The notes under the pieces were generated by a model. The model was not told where the DNA came from and did no database searches. It saw only the letters and a program-made list of their open reading frames with translations. A DNA stretch of 9,675 bases. It comes from Nitrososphaerota archaeon. GTDB lineage: Archaea; Thermoproteota; Nitrososphaeria; Nitrososphaerales; UBA183. Location of the stretch: contig JAFMAA010000038.1 in assembly GCA_029785235.1 (NCBI GenBank), positions 1 through 9,675 of the forward strand, in the 5' to 3' direction. Shown piece by piece: positions 1 through 6,128 of this stretch (positions within the stretch are counted from its first letter, which is position 1; each line of letters begins with the position of its first letter). Both the position numbers and the translations under genes were made by a program.

Positions 1-539
1 TTTTCCCTTTTGTAGAATTGGGTGTCTATGCAATTCGGAATCACGCGTATCTTCGAAGGGTCAGTGTTTGAGTTTTCGATTATCTCTCTCTTCTCGACAT
101 TGGTCGGGCTCACAACCAAAGAAGCGCGCTCAAAGGCCTGTGACGCGATTTGATAACCCGCGTTGTGCCGAATCCCTCCATTCTTCCACCACTCCTGTTC
201 CATACTCAGCGAATTATGCACGTGGACCACTTTTGGTGAAAGCGCGGGAGCCAGCGACAAAATCTGGCCCGGAAAACCGTTGAAATGTACGATGTCGCAG
301 CGGGCAGCGAGGGATTTGGGCCAGGCTTTTGCAGCCCAGTAGGCATATCCCCTGAATTCACCAGACTTCAGTCCAATCTGGACCACGTTTGGGTCATGAA
401 GTCGCAACCTGTGTAGTTGGGTCAGAACCGTAACCGAATGCCCACGCTTCTCGAGTCCCCGACGGATCATCTGGACATAATTTTCTATGCCGCCGGTCTT
501 GTCTGGAGGGAGGCCTGGCGAGACAAGCAACAGACGCAT
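1..539 (-). CDS. glycosyltransferase, GT-B fold, family GT4-like, N-terminal half, cut by window edge
   Basis: From ATG at 539 the minus strand is open to the left edge and encodes 179 residues of a GT4-type glycosyltransferase, the acceptor-binding half. It starts with the typical MRLLLVSPGLPPDKTGG and the glycine-rich IENYVQMIRRGLEKRGHSVTV (in two parts, about residues 18-38). CDIVHFNGF (81-89) and VVHVHNSL (104-111) are the usual inner strands, and LVVSPTNVEKREI (141-153) leads to the domain-linking IRVIPNCIDTQFYK (164-177). Most GT4 members have glycine where Cys170 sits (IPNG-V/I-D). The donor-binding half and stop lie beyond the window, so integrity cannot be judged. The gap to the GT2 stop is 52 bases, the longest in the window. 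It holds only a weak AGGG before the start and a small imperfect hairpin, and no convincing TATA box. Local GC is low: about 43% over bases 61-120 by hand count. Confidence 0.9.
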   Translation of the reverse strand, partial: MRLLLVSPGLPPDKTGGIENYVQMIRRGLEKRGHSVTVLTQLHRLRLHDPNVVQIGLKSGEFRGYAYWAAKAWPKSLAARCDIVHFNGFPGQILSLAPALSPKVVHVHNSLSMEQEWWKNGGIRHNAGYQIASQAFERASLVVSPTNVEKREIIENSNTDPSKIRVIPNCIDTQFYKRE

Positions 540-591
540 CGCTATCGCTACGCCCTGAAAGGGAGAATGCGAGCCGCCCTTGTCGGGCAGG

Positions 592-1710
592 CTAGAGGTC
601 GGACCAAGAAATGGGCTGGCCTCGAAGCGTCCTGGCCGTATAAACCAGCGACCCCTTGATGTAACCAATAGCCGTCGAAAAGTATCGAATTGCTGAAACT
701 GCAGGCAGCAAAAGTTTGTCTGTAATTCTCCCTTTTCCACGGGCGTTGGTCATAACTTGACGCAGTCTGTAGGCATAGGTAGCGGCGACCCCTGTTATGA
801 GGAGCAGCTGCACTGCGGGGGAAAAGAAAGAAAGAACGACCGCAGGAATCAACGCGAGCAGACCTGCTGTGCGCTTCAAGATTTCCACATACTGTCTCTT
901 CTTCACCAGATAGACGACTCTCTGCTTGCCTCCTCTGTAGCCCCTGAGGACCAGAGTGCGCACATCCTGAGGATAGAGATGGACCCAATTGAAACCGTCT
1001 ACAAGGCCAACGCTGTAGCCAGAGGCCTTGACGCGCTCAAAGAGGTCCTTGTCCTCGCTCTGGAAAAGGGTCTCGTCGAATCCCCCGACCAACTCGAGCG
1101 CTTCGCGTCGATAAAGGAACGCGAAGTAGGGTTTCCACTTGCCGCTTTTTAGGAAGCGCTGCTTCATCTCATACTCGAGGGCGATACCCCTGGATACGAA
1201 TGTACTCTTCTTGATCCAAATGGTCCCAGTGACACAGACCGCGCCTGTCTGCTCATCTTTGAGCAGCGCTGCTACACCCTTGCTGAGGTAGTCTTTCGAA
1301 TAGACAGCGTCGGCATCAGCGAATAGGACGATTTCACCCTTTGACTCTCTGATCCCAAGGTTCCTAGAGTACGAAGGACCGTGGTGCCTGCTGCGGATGA
1401 GGCGGACATTCGAATGCCTCAATGCAAGGCCTTCCACCAGAGCTGCAGTCTTGTCCTCCGAACCATCGTCTATGACTACTACCTCGACGGCCGGGTAGTC
1501 CTGCGTGACTAGAGAAGTGATGCACGGTTCTATCGTGAGATCATTGTTGTAAACTGGAACTGCGACGGACACCAGAGCTTTCGATCCGCCAACTAAAGCA
1601 GACGACCTCACAACCTTAGGTCCATTGAGCAAGGCCGCCCCTGCAGCCTGCCCACTACGCAAGGTTGTCACGGATGACGCTTCATCGCTGTGATGGAACA
1701 AAGTCCGCAC
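592..1710 (-). CDS. glycosyltransferase family 2, membrane-associated
   Basis: An intact 372-residue GT2 enzyme expected to transfer a sugar from a nucleotide-sugar at the inner membrane face. The GT-A domain begins at about residue 46 with LVSVAVPVYNN. VVVIDDGSEDKTA (77-89) binds the nucleotide, FADAD (130-134) is the DXD metal site, LVGGFDE (207-213) precedes SEDKDLFERV (218-227), which supplies the likely catalytic base, and HLYPQDVRTLVLRGYRGGKQR follows as two linked segments. Hydrophobic helices at about 283-312 and a weaker one near 334-352 anchor it to the membrane. The first 45 residues are not part of the fold and look low in structure. GTG at 1710 is chosen because GGAGGT lies 12 bases upstream; GTG at 1671 is a shorter alternative. 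It lies 19 bases after the frameshifted GT2 and 52 bases before the next GT4, so it belongs to the same transcription unit. Sugar specificity is not predictable. Confidence 0.93.
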   Translation of the reverse strand: MRTLFHHSDEASSVTTLRSGQAAGAALLNGPKVVRSSALVGGSKALVSVAVPVYNNDLTIEPCITSLVTQDYPAVEVVVIDDGSEDKTAALVEGLALRHSNVRLIRSRHHGPSYSRNLGIRESKGEIVLFADADAVYSKDYLSKGVAALLKDEQTGAVCVTGTIWIKKSTFVSRGIALEYEMKQRFLKSGKWKPYFAFLYRREALELVGGFDETLFQSEDKDLFERVKASGYSVGLVDGFNWVHLYPQDVRTLVLRGYRGGKQRVVYLVKKRQYVEILKRTAGLLALIPAVVLSFFSPAVQLLLITGVAATYAYRLRQVMTNARGKGRITDKLLLPAVSAIRYFSTAIGYIKGSLVYTARTLRGQPISWSDL

Positions 1711-1722
1711 TATCGTTTCCTG

Positions 1723-1728
1723 ACCTCC
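1723..1728 (-). promoter_or_regulatory. Shine-Dalgarno site for the intact GT2 gene
   Basis: GGAGGT on the minus strand, 12 bases before GTG at 1710 and two bases after the upstream TGA (1732-1730). It is the strongest ribosome binding match seen in the window. Confidence 0.6.
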
Positions 1729-1729
1729 G

Positions 1730-2290
1730 TCACTGCGGCTTGACGCCTTTCAATCTTGGGCTCCTCAGGACTCCCCAAAGTTTTCCCATGTCTCCCGCCA
1801 GTTCTCCCAGAGTGAGAACGACGACTGAGGCGACCAGCGCGAGCGAGCGCCTAGTGTCTCCATCAAACCGGCTTGCTGCATACGCGACCATCCCCGCCTT
1901 GCTAAATGCGCGGAAGTGGACGCCCATCCAGAGCACGTATACTCCGAGAAGCGCCAGCAGTGGAATGTAGCTGAAGAAGATGAGTGAACACGCCGCCATC
2001 GCAATCAAGAAGGCGAGTTTAACTGGGAATGCGAAGATAGTCAACCTCTTGGGATAAAGGTAGAACAGAGAGTGATACCAGAAGCCATACTCCATTTTCC
2101 TCTTCAAGTACCCTGTAAGGGTGAATCGGCTCTCAGGCTCCAAGTGTAGAACTGTCATCTCTGAAGTCTTGACCCACTTGAAACCACCCGAGCGAAGAGA
2201 CAGGTCCAGATACTCAAACACCTGCAAACCGGGGTTGAATCCTCCGACAGACTGCAGCGCCCTCTTTCTGAAGGCTACTCCGATACCCAA
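1730..2290 (-). CDS. glycosyltransferase family 2, C-terminal part of the frameshifted gene
   Basis: This holds the rest of the GT2 enzyme in the -1 frame relative to the part upstream. Upstream of the nominal TTG the frame reads GENRRLG, then IGVAFRKRALQSVGGFNPG, the standard GT2 segment between the DXD motif and the catalytic base. EYLDLSLR (residues 26-33 here) is in the place of the family's E/D-D-x-D-L-s-x-R motif. Then comes a linker with paired basic residues (YLKRKMEYGFWY) and two or more membrane helices (about 84-125, including KLAFLIAMAACSLIFFSYIPLLA in two pieces, and about 150-165, ALVASVVVLTLG). This pattern suggests a membrane-bound transferase using a lipid-linked acceptor. 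The TTG at 2290 is unlikely to be a natural start: it has no convincing Shine-Dalgarno site and would give a protein with no nucleotide-binding half. The stop is 19 bases before the next gene. Confidence 0.75.
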   Translation of the reverse strand: MGIGVAFRKRALQSVGGFNPGLQVFEYLDLSLRSGGFKWVKTSEMTVLHLEPESRFTLTGYLKRKMEYGFWYHSLFYLYPKRLTIFAFPVKLAFLIAMAACSLIFFSYIPLLALLGVYVLWMGVHFRAFSKAGMVAYAASRFDGDTRRSLALVASVVVLTLGELAGDMGKLWGVLRSPRLKGVKPQ

Positions 2291-2769
2291 TCTTCTATTC
2301 TCCCCACTCCTTTCACATGGACCTCCCAGCCGCTCGTAAGGTGATAGATTATCTTCCTGAGCATACCCGTGGCAGGCTCAGGCGTGAAGTATGGACTGGC
2401 TACCTCAGAGAGTTCGGGATCCCTGAAGTGCACCTCCACCTTCGCCAGCCACCCAGGAGGGATTACTATGTCAGAATCCAGCATGACGAGGATTTCCTCC
2501 TTTGCCCTCTCGATGCATATGTTGCGCCCTCTCCCTCTGGTGCAACCTATCTCTGAGTAGATCAATACCCCGAACTCTTCAGCTATCCTTTGAGTTTCGT
2601 CTCTTGAGCCTGCATCTACTAGGAATATGTCCAGGCTGCTTCGCGCGTACCCCTGAGACAGGACAGATTTCAGACACTTACGGAGGGTCTTCCCAGAATT
2701 GCAGGTAAGAATGCCCACCGAAAAGCGAGCGCGCATGTCACCCGCTATCGGCTCCTTCCTCAAGTCCAC
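2275..2769 (-). CDS. glycosyltransferase family 2, N-terminal catalytic part of a frameshifted gene
   Basis: The N-terminal two thirds of a GT-A fold, family 2 glycosyltransferase. From GTG at 2769 the first strand is FSVGILTCNSGKTL (about residues 16-29), followed by the nucleotide-binding FLVDAGSRDET (about 49-59) and the metal-binding DSD (98-100, in LVMLDSDIVIPPGW). In this frame the protein ends at a TAG after ...GVGRIEDWVSE, well before the acceptor-binding region. The missing part is encoded in the next frame starting about 2302. The GTG is preferred because GGAGGG lies 12 bases before it, the same spacing as in the other GT2 gene, and it begins seven bases after the upstream stop. ATG at 2736 is an alternative nearer the family's usual N terminus, and the frame is open back to 2871. 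Rejoined at the C run, the two parts give a 346-residue protein. Whether it is broken in the cell or only in this sequence is open. Confidence 0.8.
   Translation of the reverse strand: MDLRKEPIAGDMRARFSVGILTCNSGKTLRKCLKSVLSQGYARSSLDIFLVDAGSRDETQRIAEEFGVLIYSEIGCTRGRGRNICIERAKEEILVMLDSDIVIPPGWLAKVEVHFRDPELSEVASPYFTPEPATGMLRKIIYHLTSGWEVHVKGVGRIEDWVSE
2302..2305 (-). other. frameshift site in a four-G run (minus strand)
   Basis: On the minus strand the code reads GTG GGG AGA in the first frame. One more G gives GTG GGG GAG AAT AGA AGA TTG, joining GVG to ENRRLGIG and restoring a continuous GT2. A ribosome slipping back one base on GGGG would re-pair fully with GGG and give the same product. The plus strand shows CCCC. 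Confidence 0.75.
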
Positions 2770-2776
2770 GACCGTC

Positions 2777-4033
2777 TCAATCCCTCCTTCTACTCGGTAC
2801 GCCTGGGAACGTCCCTTCCAATGCTTCGCTGGCCACCTCGTGTATTCTGCCTGCGTGGTTCGCCCATCCATATTTTTCGACCACAGCCGAGTAACCCCGG
2901 TCAGCTAGGCTGTTTGCCAGGCTTGCGTCGCGAATCAACTCGCAAATGGCACCGGCCAGCGACTGACTGTCTCCTGGCGAAACGGTCAAACCTGTCTCTC
3001 TGTTCTTTACTATCCGAAGCATAGGCCCAACAGATGTCATGACGACCGGCTTTTTGCAGGCCATGTATTCGAAGATCTTGAACTGCTCCGGCGGGCCATG
3101 GGCCCTAGTCCACTCGGACAGAGCTGGATTCGTAGGGGAGACCATTATGTCGCAGGCGTTGATGTAATCCGGGACCTCGCTGTATGTAACCGGACCTGTG
3201 AAGACGAATGAACCCGCCACTTTGAGCTCTTCAGCGAGCGCTTTCGTGCTGCTAAATCCTGGTCCCACCATCAAGAACTTGACTTCTGGATTTGCCTTCA
3301 ACACAGACTTGCTGGCGCACACCAAATCTGCAATGCCGTGCCAGACCTGGAATGAGCCGACGTAGCCCACCACGGGGGACGCCCCGAAGCCGCGCGCAGC
3401 CCGCACTGCGAGACGAGCCGCCTGGTCAGGTTGGAACAGCTCCGTATTGACACCTGCATCTACAATCCTGGTCTTCTTTCTCAGGTTCTCCCCTACCATT
3501 GAATGAGAATATGCTGTTATTATGGTCGCGCGGCGGGATGAAAGCGGGCTAAAATTCGGCCCATTCACTTCCAGCACTAGGGCTCGGCCAGTCAAGAAGC
3601 TCGCAATGGCTCCAGCGCCGTAGGATGTCTCGCGCTCGATTACAACCTCCAGGCCGTACTTCCTCACAAGTCTTGCCGCAGCAAGACCGCAATATAGCGC
3701 AAGTACGGTAGAAAGGTAGAACCGGTAGAGCATCGAGAATGGACCGAGCCGCGTAGCCTCCCTTTGCTGCCCTCTCTCCATTGTGTGAAGAGGGGCGAAG
3801 ATCCCTCTGTAAACTCTGTGAAGCATGAACCCGCGGAATCTCTCAGAGGCAGGCTGCCAAGGCCCTAGCCGTCGTGAAAGGACCACCACCGAGGCCCCGA
3901 GACTCTGTAGGCCGCTCGCCACTTCTGTCACGTGGGTGGAAGAGCCCTTGGTCGAGGGTACAGGCACGTCTACAGCGACGTAGCAAACCCTCAACTTCCG
4001 GCCCCTGGACAAGAGGGTACCCACGTTCCTCAC
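2777..4033 (-). CDS. glycosyltransferase, GT-B fold, family GT4-like
   Basis: A 418-residue retaining-type glycosyltransferase expected to act at the cytoplasmic face, moving a sugar from a nucleotide-sugar donor to a growing glycan. The N-terminal acceptor half starts at about residue 14 (LRVCYVAVDVPVPSTKGSSTHV), with the glycine/serine-rich loop usual in this group. The donor half begins near 221 with VVGYVGSFQVWHG and includes FLMVGPG at about 253-259, a strand around VFTGPV at 277-282, and PPEQFKIFEYMACKKPVV at about 314-331. Glu322 fits the second glutamate of the GT4 E-X7-E signature. The first position appears to be proline (314), with a glutamate two residues later, as in family members of the P-x-K-x-x-E-Y-M-A type. 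The GTG start overlaps the upstream stop as GTGA, so translation is probably coupled; no good Shine-Dalgarno site is present. GC is about 60-67% near its start and about 50% later. Sugar and linkage cannot be predicted. Confidence 0.92.
   Translation of the reverse strand: MRNVGTLLSRGRKLRVCYVAVDVPVPSTKGSSTHVTEVASGLQSLGASVVVLSRRLGPWQPASERFRGFMLHRVYRGIFAPLHTMERGQQREATRLGPFSMLYRFYLSTVLALYCGLAAARLVRKYGLEVVIERETSYGAGAIASFLTGRALVLEVNGPNFSPLSSRRATIITAYSHSMVGENLRKKTRIVDAGVNTELFQPDQAARLAVRAARGFGASPVVGYVGSFQVWHGIADLVCASKSVLKANPEVKFLMVGPGFSSTKALAEELKVAGSFVFTGPVTYSEVPDYINACDIMVSPTNPALSEWTRAHGPPEQFKIFEYMACKKPVVMTSVGPMLRIVKNRETGLTVSPGDSQSLAGAICELIRDASLANSLADRGYSAVVEKYGWANHAGRIHEVASEALEGTFPGVPSRRRD
2782..2787 (-). 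promoter_or_regulatory. Shine-Dalgarno site for the frameshifted GT2 gene
   Basis: GGAGGG on the minus strand lies 12 bases before GTG at 2769. It overlaps the last codons of the upstream GT4 gene (encoding RRRD). The long spacing matches that of the next GT2 gene and was the reason for choosing GTG over ATG at 2736. Confidence 0.5.
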
Positions 4034-6081
4034 TTTCCAACCAGGGGGCCACGCCTGACCACAGTCTCTATCATGTTCATAGCCCAGAAGGCGGCCAACA
4101 CCACTGCCCCCAGCGCGAAACCTGGTGCGGCTGAAGCGATGGTCTCCATGGGAATCAGGTCGGCGACCCTCTCAAAGCCTATCCCGCAGCCGAGCGACGC
4201 GAAGAGCAAGAGTAGGGTGCCCGTCCCCTTCCCGACTCTCGAATAGAGGAAGAGGGGCAACGCTGAGATGAAGAACAGCACCGCACCGTGGGAGGCCACA
4301 AATCCCGGGGTGACATATGATTGAAAGAGTATCATTGGCTGGCCGATCACCGACCTCAGCAATGCGTAGGCAGGCCCTGTGACGCCCACTCCCACGCTGC
4401 TCGAGACCGCCAGCATGAGCTGATAGACCAGCGAGGCTACGTTAAGGGGGTCGGCCATTACGAACATCAGGAACGCTGCAAAAGCGATTATGATGTTCCG
4501 GTCGAGCGACAAGGCTCCCTTCTTGTTGTAGATTATTCCGACGACAATGCCAAGTGCGCCCGCAAGTTCCCTTGGTCTGCTCCCTCCACCGAAGGGACCC
4601 AGAAGTCCTTCGGCTGTCTCCTTGTTGCTTATCGCGGCGTGCATCGCTATGGGCGTTCCGAGCATCACAGAAGAGACTATGAACGCGAAGTCAGCGAGGA
4701 AGTATACCATTATCGCGTAGCCCGCGGTCTCGAAGACGCCTGTCGGCCCACCGCCCCCTAGGTCAACAGCCATGGAGGCGAAGAACGCGAGGGCGAAGAA
4801 CGGGACGAGGAACGACATCGCTCCGATAGCGGCTGCCACCCTATAGTACAGGCCCTCGCTGATAGTCAGCCCGAGGACGTTCTGCCTCCCCCCTACCTGT
4901 GCCAGGGCAGCAGGAATCTCCGATGGGCTGTTCAAGACTATCGTGTTGTAAGGGTGCAGCGCCAGGACCTGGGCAAGATACGCCGAGCTGACGTACTGCT
5001 TCAGCACGATAATGTACGGGACGTAGCTGAGACCTCCCTGGGAGGGGGATATGGCTGAAACGGCAGGAGGATAGTCGGCTATGATCGCCGCGGAAAACGT
5101 CCCCAGGTCCGATGTCCTGCTGAACCCATCCCCGCCGTTTGCGGTAGAGAGGTAACTCCATCCCGCCTGCGAGACATACGAGCCGATCACTTCAGAAGTA
5201 GACGGCGTGGCAGCGACGTAAGCTCTAGGCTGCGGGGGCGGTCCGAAGATGGTCGACAAGGTTATCATGGTCAGGGATACTATCATCAAGGCTACGAGAA
5301 GCGTTTTGGTGCCTCGCCTCCGCGTGACATTGCCTGTGAATCGCCTCAAGAAAAGGGGGATCTTGAGCCAATCCGCGCTTATCTTTGGCCAGAACCTGCG
5401 TAGGGCGAGCGGTATGAGAAGAGCCGCCGCCGCGAGTGCCGCGATGGCAAGGAAGGCGTAGTAGTCGCTGAGGGGAGACTGATACACCAAAGCCACGCCC
5501 CCTGCGCCCGCGCTGGCGAGTATCGCCGCCGGGCTGATCTGAAGGTAATCTGCCCCCGCAATGTTCACGATTTCACTGCTATTGCTGGGAAAGACTGACC
5601 GCACTTGGAGGGTCGACACCGCGACCAGCACGCTGAGCTCGGCTGAGTATGGCGCTTTGTTCATGGAGACAAAGATAGGAGGGACGAAGGCGATGTCTCT
5701 GAAGAACAGGCTTGAGAGCCCGGTGGAGTACCCCTCGAAGGTGAAACCGAACAAGGAGTCGTTGGGTGGAATCTGGACGGTCAAGATGGTGTAGGAATTG
5801 CTCGACGACTGGCTGCTCTGGAGCGAGAAATTGCCGCCAGCCGGCAGCCCAGCCACGTATCCATAGCTGTATGGGAAATCGATGGTGATTAGAGTAGGCG
5901 TTCCCGAAGGGACGACCGAGCCATTCACCTCCACATACATCTGCTGGGTGATGTGGCCATAGAGCGTGAATCTCGGCTCCAAATGCGTCACGTAGGTGAC
6001 ATTCAGCGTCGGCTGAGACGGCTGGGACTGGGCGACCGAAGGAGTGGTGGAAAGAAGAACGCCTGTGAAGAGGAGTAGCAC
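4030..6081 (-). CDS. polytopic membrane protein of unknown family with two outward-facing domains
   Basis: I do not recognise this 683-residue protein. It begins with a hydrophobic signal segment (LLLFTGVLL, likely cleavage after SVA near residue 17) and an exported beta-rich domain at about 20-200 with five sequons (NVT27, NGS53, NFS84, NDS107, NSS167). A first helix at about 207-227 leads to a basic cytoplasmic loop (RRF, then RRFTGNVTRRR). A second helix at about 259-279 returns the chain outside to a second soluble domain at about 283-415, which reads as alternating helices and strands (AAIIADYPP, YVPYIIVLKQY, NTIVLNSP). The rest is mostly membrane: helices near 416-438, 454-476, 505-518, 529-555, 594-614, 620-640 and 650-671. 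It sits between the DUF2341 gene and the glycosyltransferases, and its stop overlaps the next start by four bases. GTG at 6081 has a GGAGT seven bases upstream, but a CTG at 6114 would add a basic signal-peptide start (see that entry). A transporter or assembly subunit is possible; nothing seen decides it. Confidence 0.85.
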   Translation of the reverse strand: MLLLFTGVLLSTTPSVAQSQPSQPTLNVTYVTHLEPRFTLYGHITQQMYVEVNGSVVPSGTPTLITIDFPYSYGYVAGLPAGGNFSLQSSQSSSNSYTILTVQIPPNDSLFGFTFEGYSTGLSSLFFRDIAFVPPIFVSMNKAPYSAELSVLVAVSTLQVRSVFPSNSSEIVNIAGADYLQISPAAILASAGAGGVALVYQSPLSDYYAFLAIAALAAAALLIPLALRRFWPKISADWLKIPLFLRRFTGNVTRRRGTKTLLVALMIVSLTMITLSTIFGPPPQPRAYVAATPSTSEVIGSYVSQAGWSYLSTANGGDGFSRTSDLGTFSAAIIADYPPAVSAISPSQGGLSYVPYIIVLKQYVSSAYLAQVLALHPYNTIVLNSPSEIPAALAQVGGRQNVLGLTISEGLYYRVAAAIGAMSFLVPFFALAFFASMAVDLGGGGPTGVFETAGYAIMVYFLADFAFIVSSVMLGTPIAMHAAISNKETAEGLLGPFGGGSRPRELAGALGIVVGIIYNKKGALSLDRNIIIAFAAFLMFVMADPLNVASLVYQLMLAVSSSVGVGVTGPAYALLRSVIGQPMILFQSYVTPGFVASHGAVLFFISALPLFLYSRVGKGTGTLLLLFASLGCGIGFERVADLIPMETIASAAPGFALGAVVLAAFWAMNMIETVVRRGPLVGK

Positions 6082-6128
6082 GATGCCGACTCCAATCTTC
6101 GATGCCCGTTGCAGCCTAATTTCTCCTC
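6082..6128 (-). promoter_or_regulatory. two competing ribosome binding sites for the polytopic membrane protein
   Basis: GAGGAG at 6128-6123 lies eight bases before an in-frame CTG at 6114, and GGAGT at 6093-6089 lies seven bases before GTG at 6081. No stop separates the two starts. Starting at CTG adds eleven residues (read with Met at the start: MQRASKIGVGI), giving the signal peptide the two basic residues it otherwise lacks. The GAGGAG sits in the last codons of the upstream gene, whose TAG is at 6118-6116. Both starts are possible; sequence alone does not choose. Confidence 0.45.

Noticed and set aside
573..592. Imperfect hairpin just after the GT2 stop (GCC-T-GCCC, loop GACAA, GGGC-GGC on the minus strand)
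   Set aside because: Seven pairs with a bulge and no clear T tract after it; a terminator here would cut off the next glycosyltransferase. Too weak to call.
417..659. Plus-strand open frame of 80 residues
   Set aside because: Antisense to the start of the left-edge GT4 and the end of the GT2 gene, both well supported.
548..988. Minus-strand open frame of 146 residues inside the intact GT2 gene
   Set aside because: Overlaps a gene with complete GT2 motifs and has the Arg/Ser/Cys-rich composition of a shadow frame.
2290..2340. Confident call of programmed -1 frameshifting in the GT2 gene
   Set aside because: GGGG allows slippage, but I see no strong slippery heptamer or clear downstream stem, so an indel or assembly error is at least as likely.
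2770..2871. Longer N terminus for the frameshifted GT2 gene from 2871
   Set aside because: It would overlap the upstream GT4 coding sequence by about 95 bases and the added residues precede the GT-A fold without a recognisable motif.
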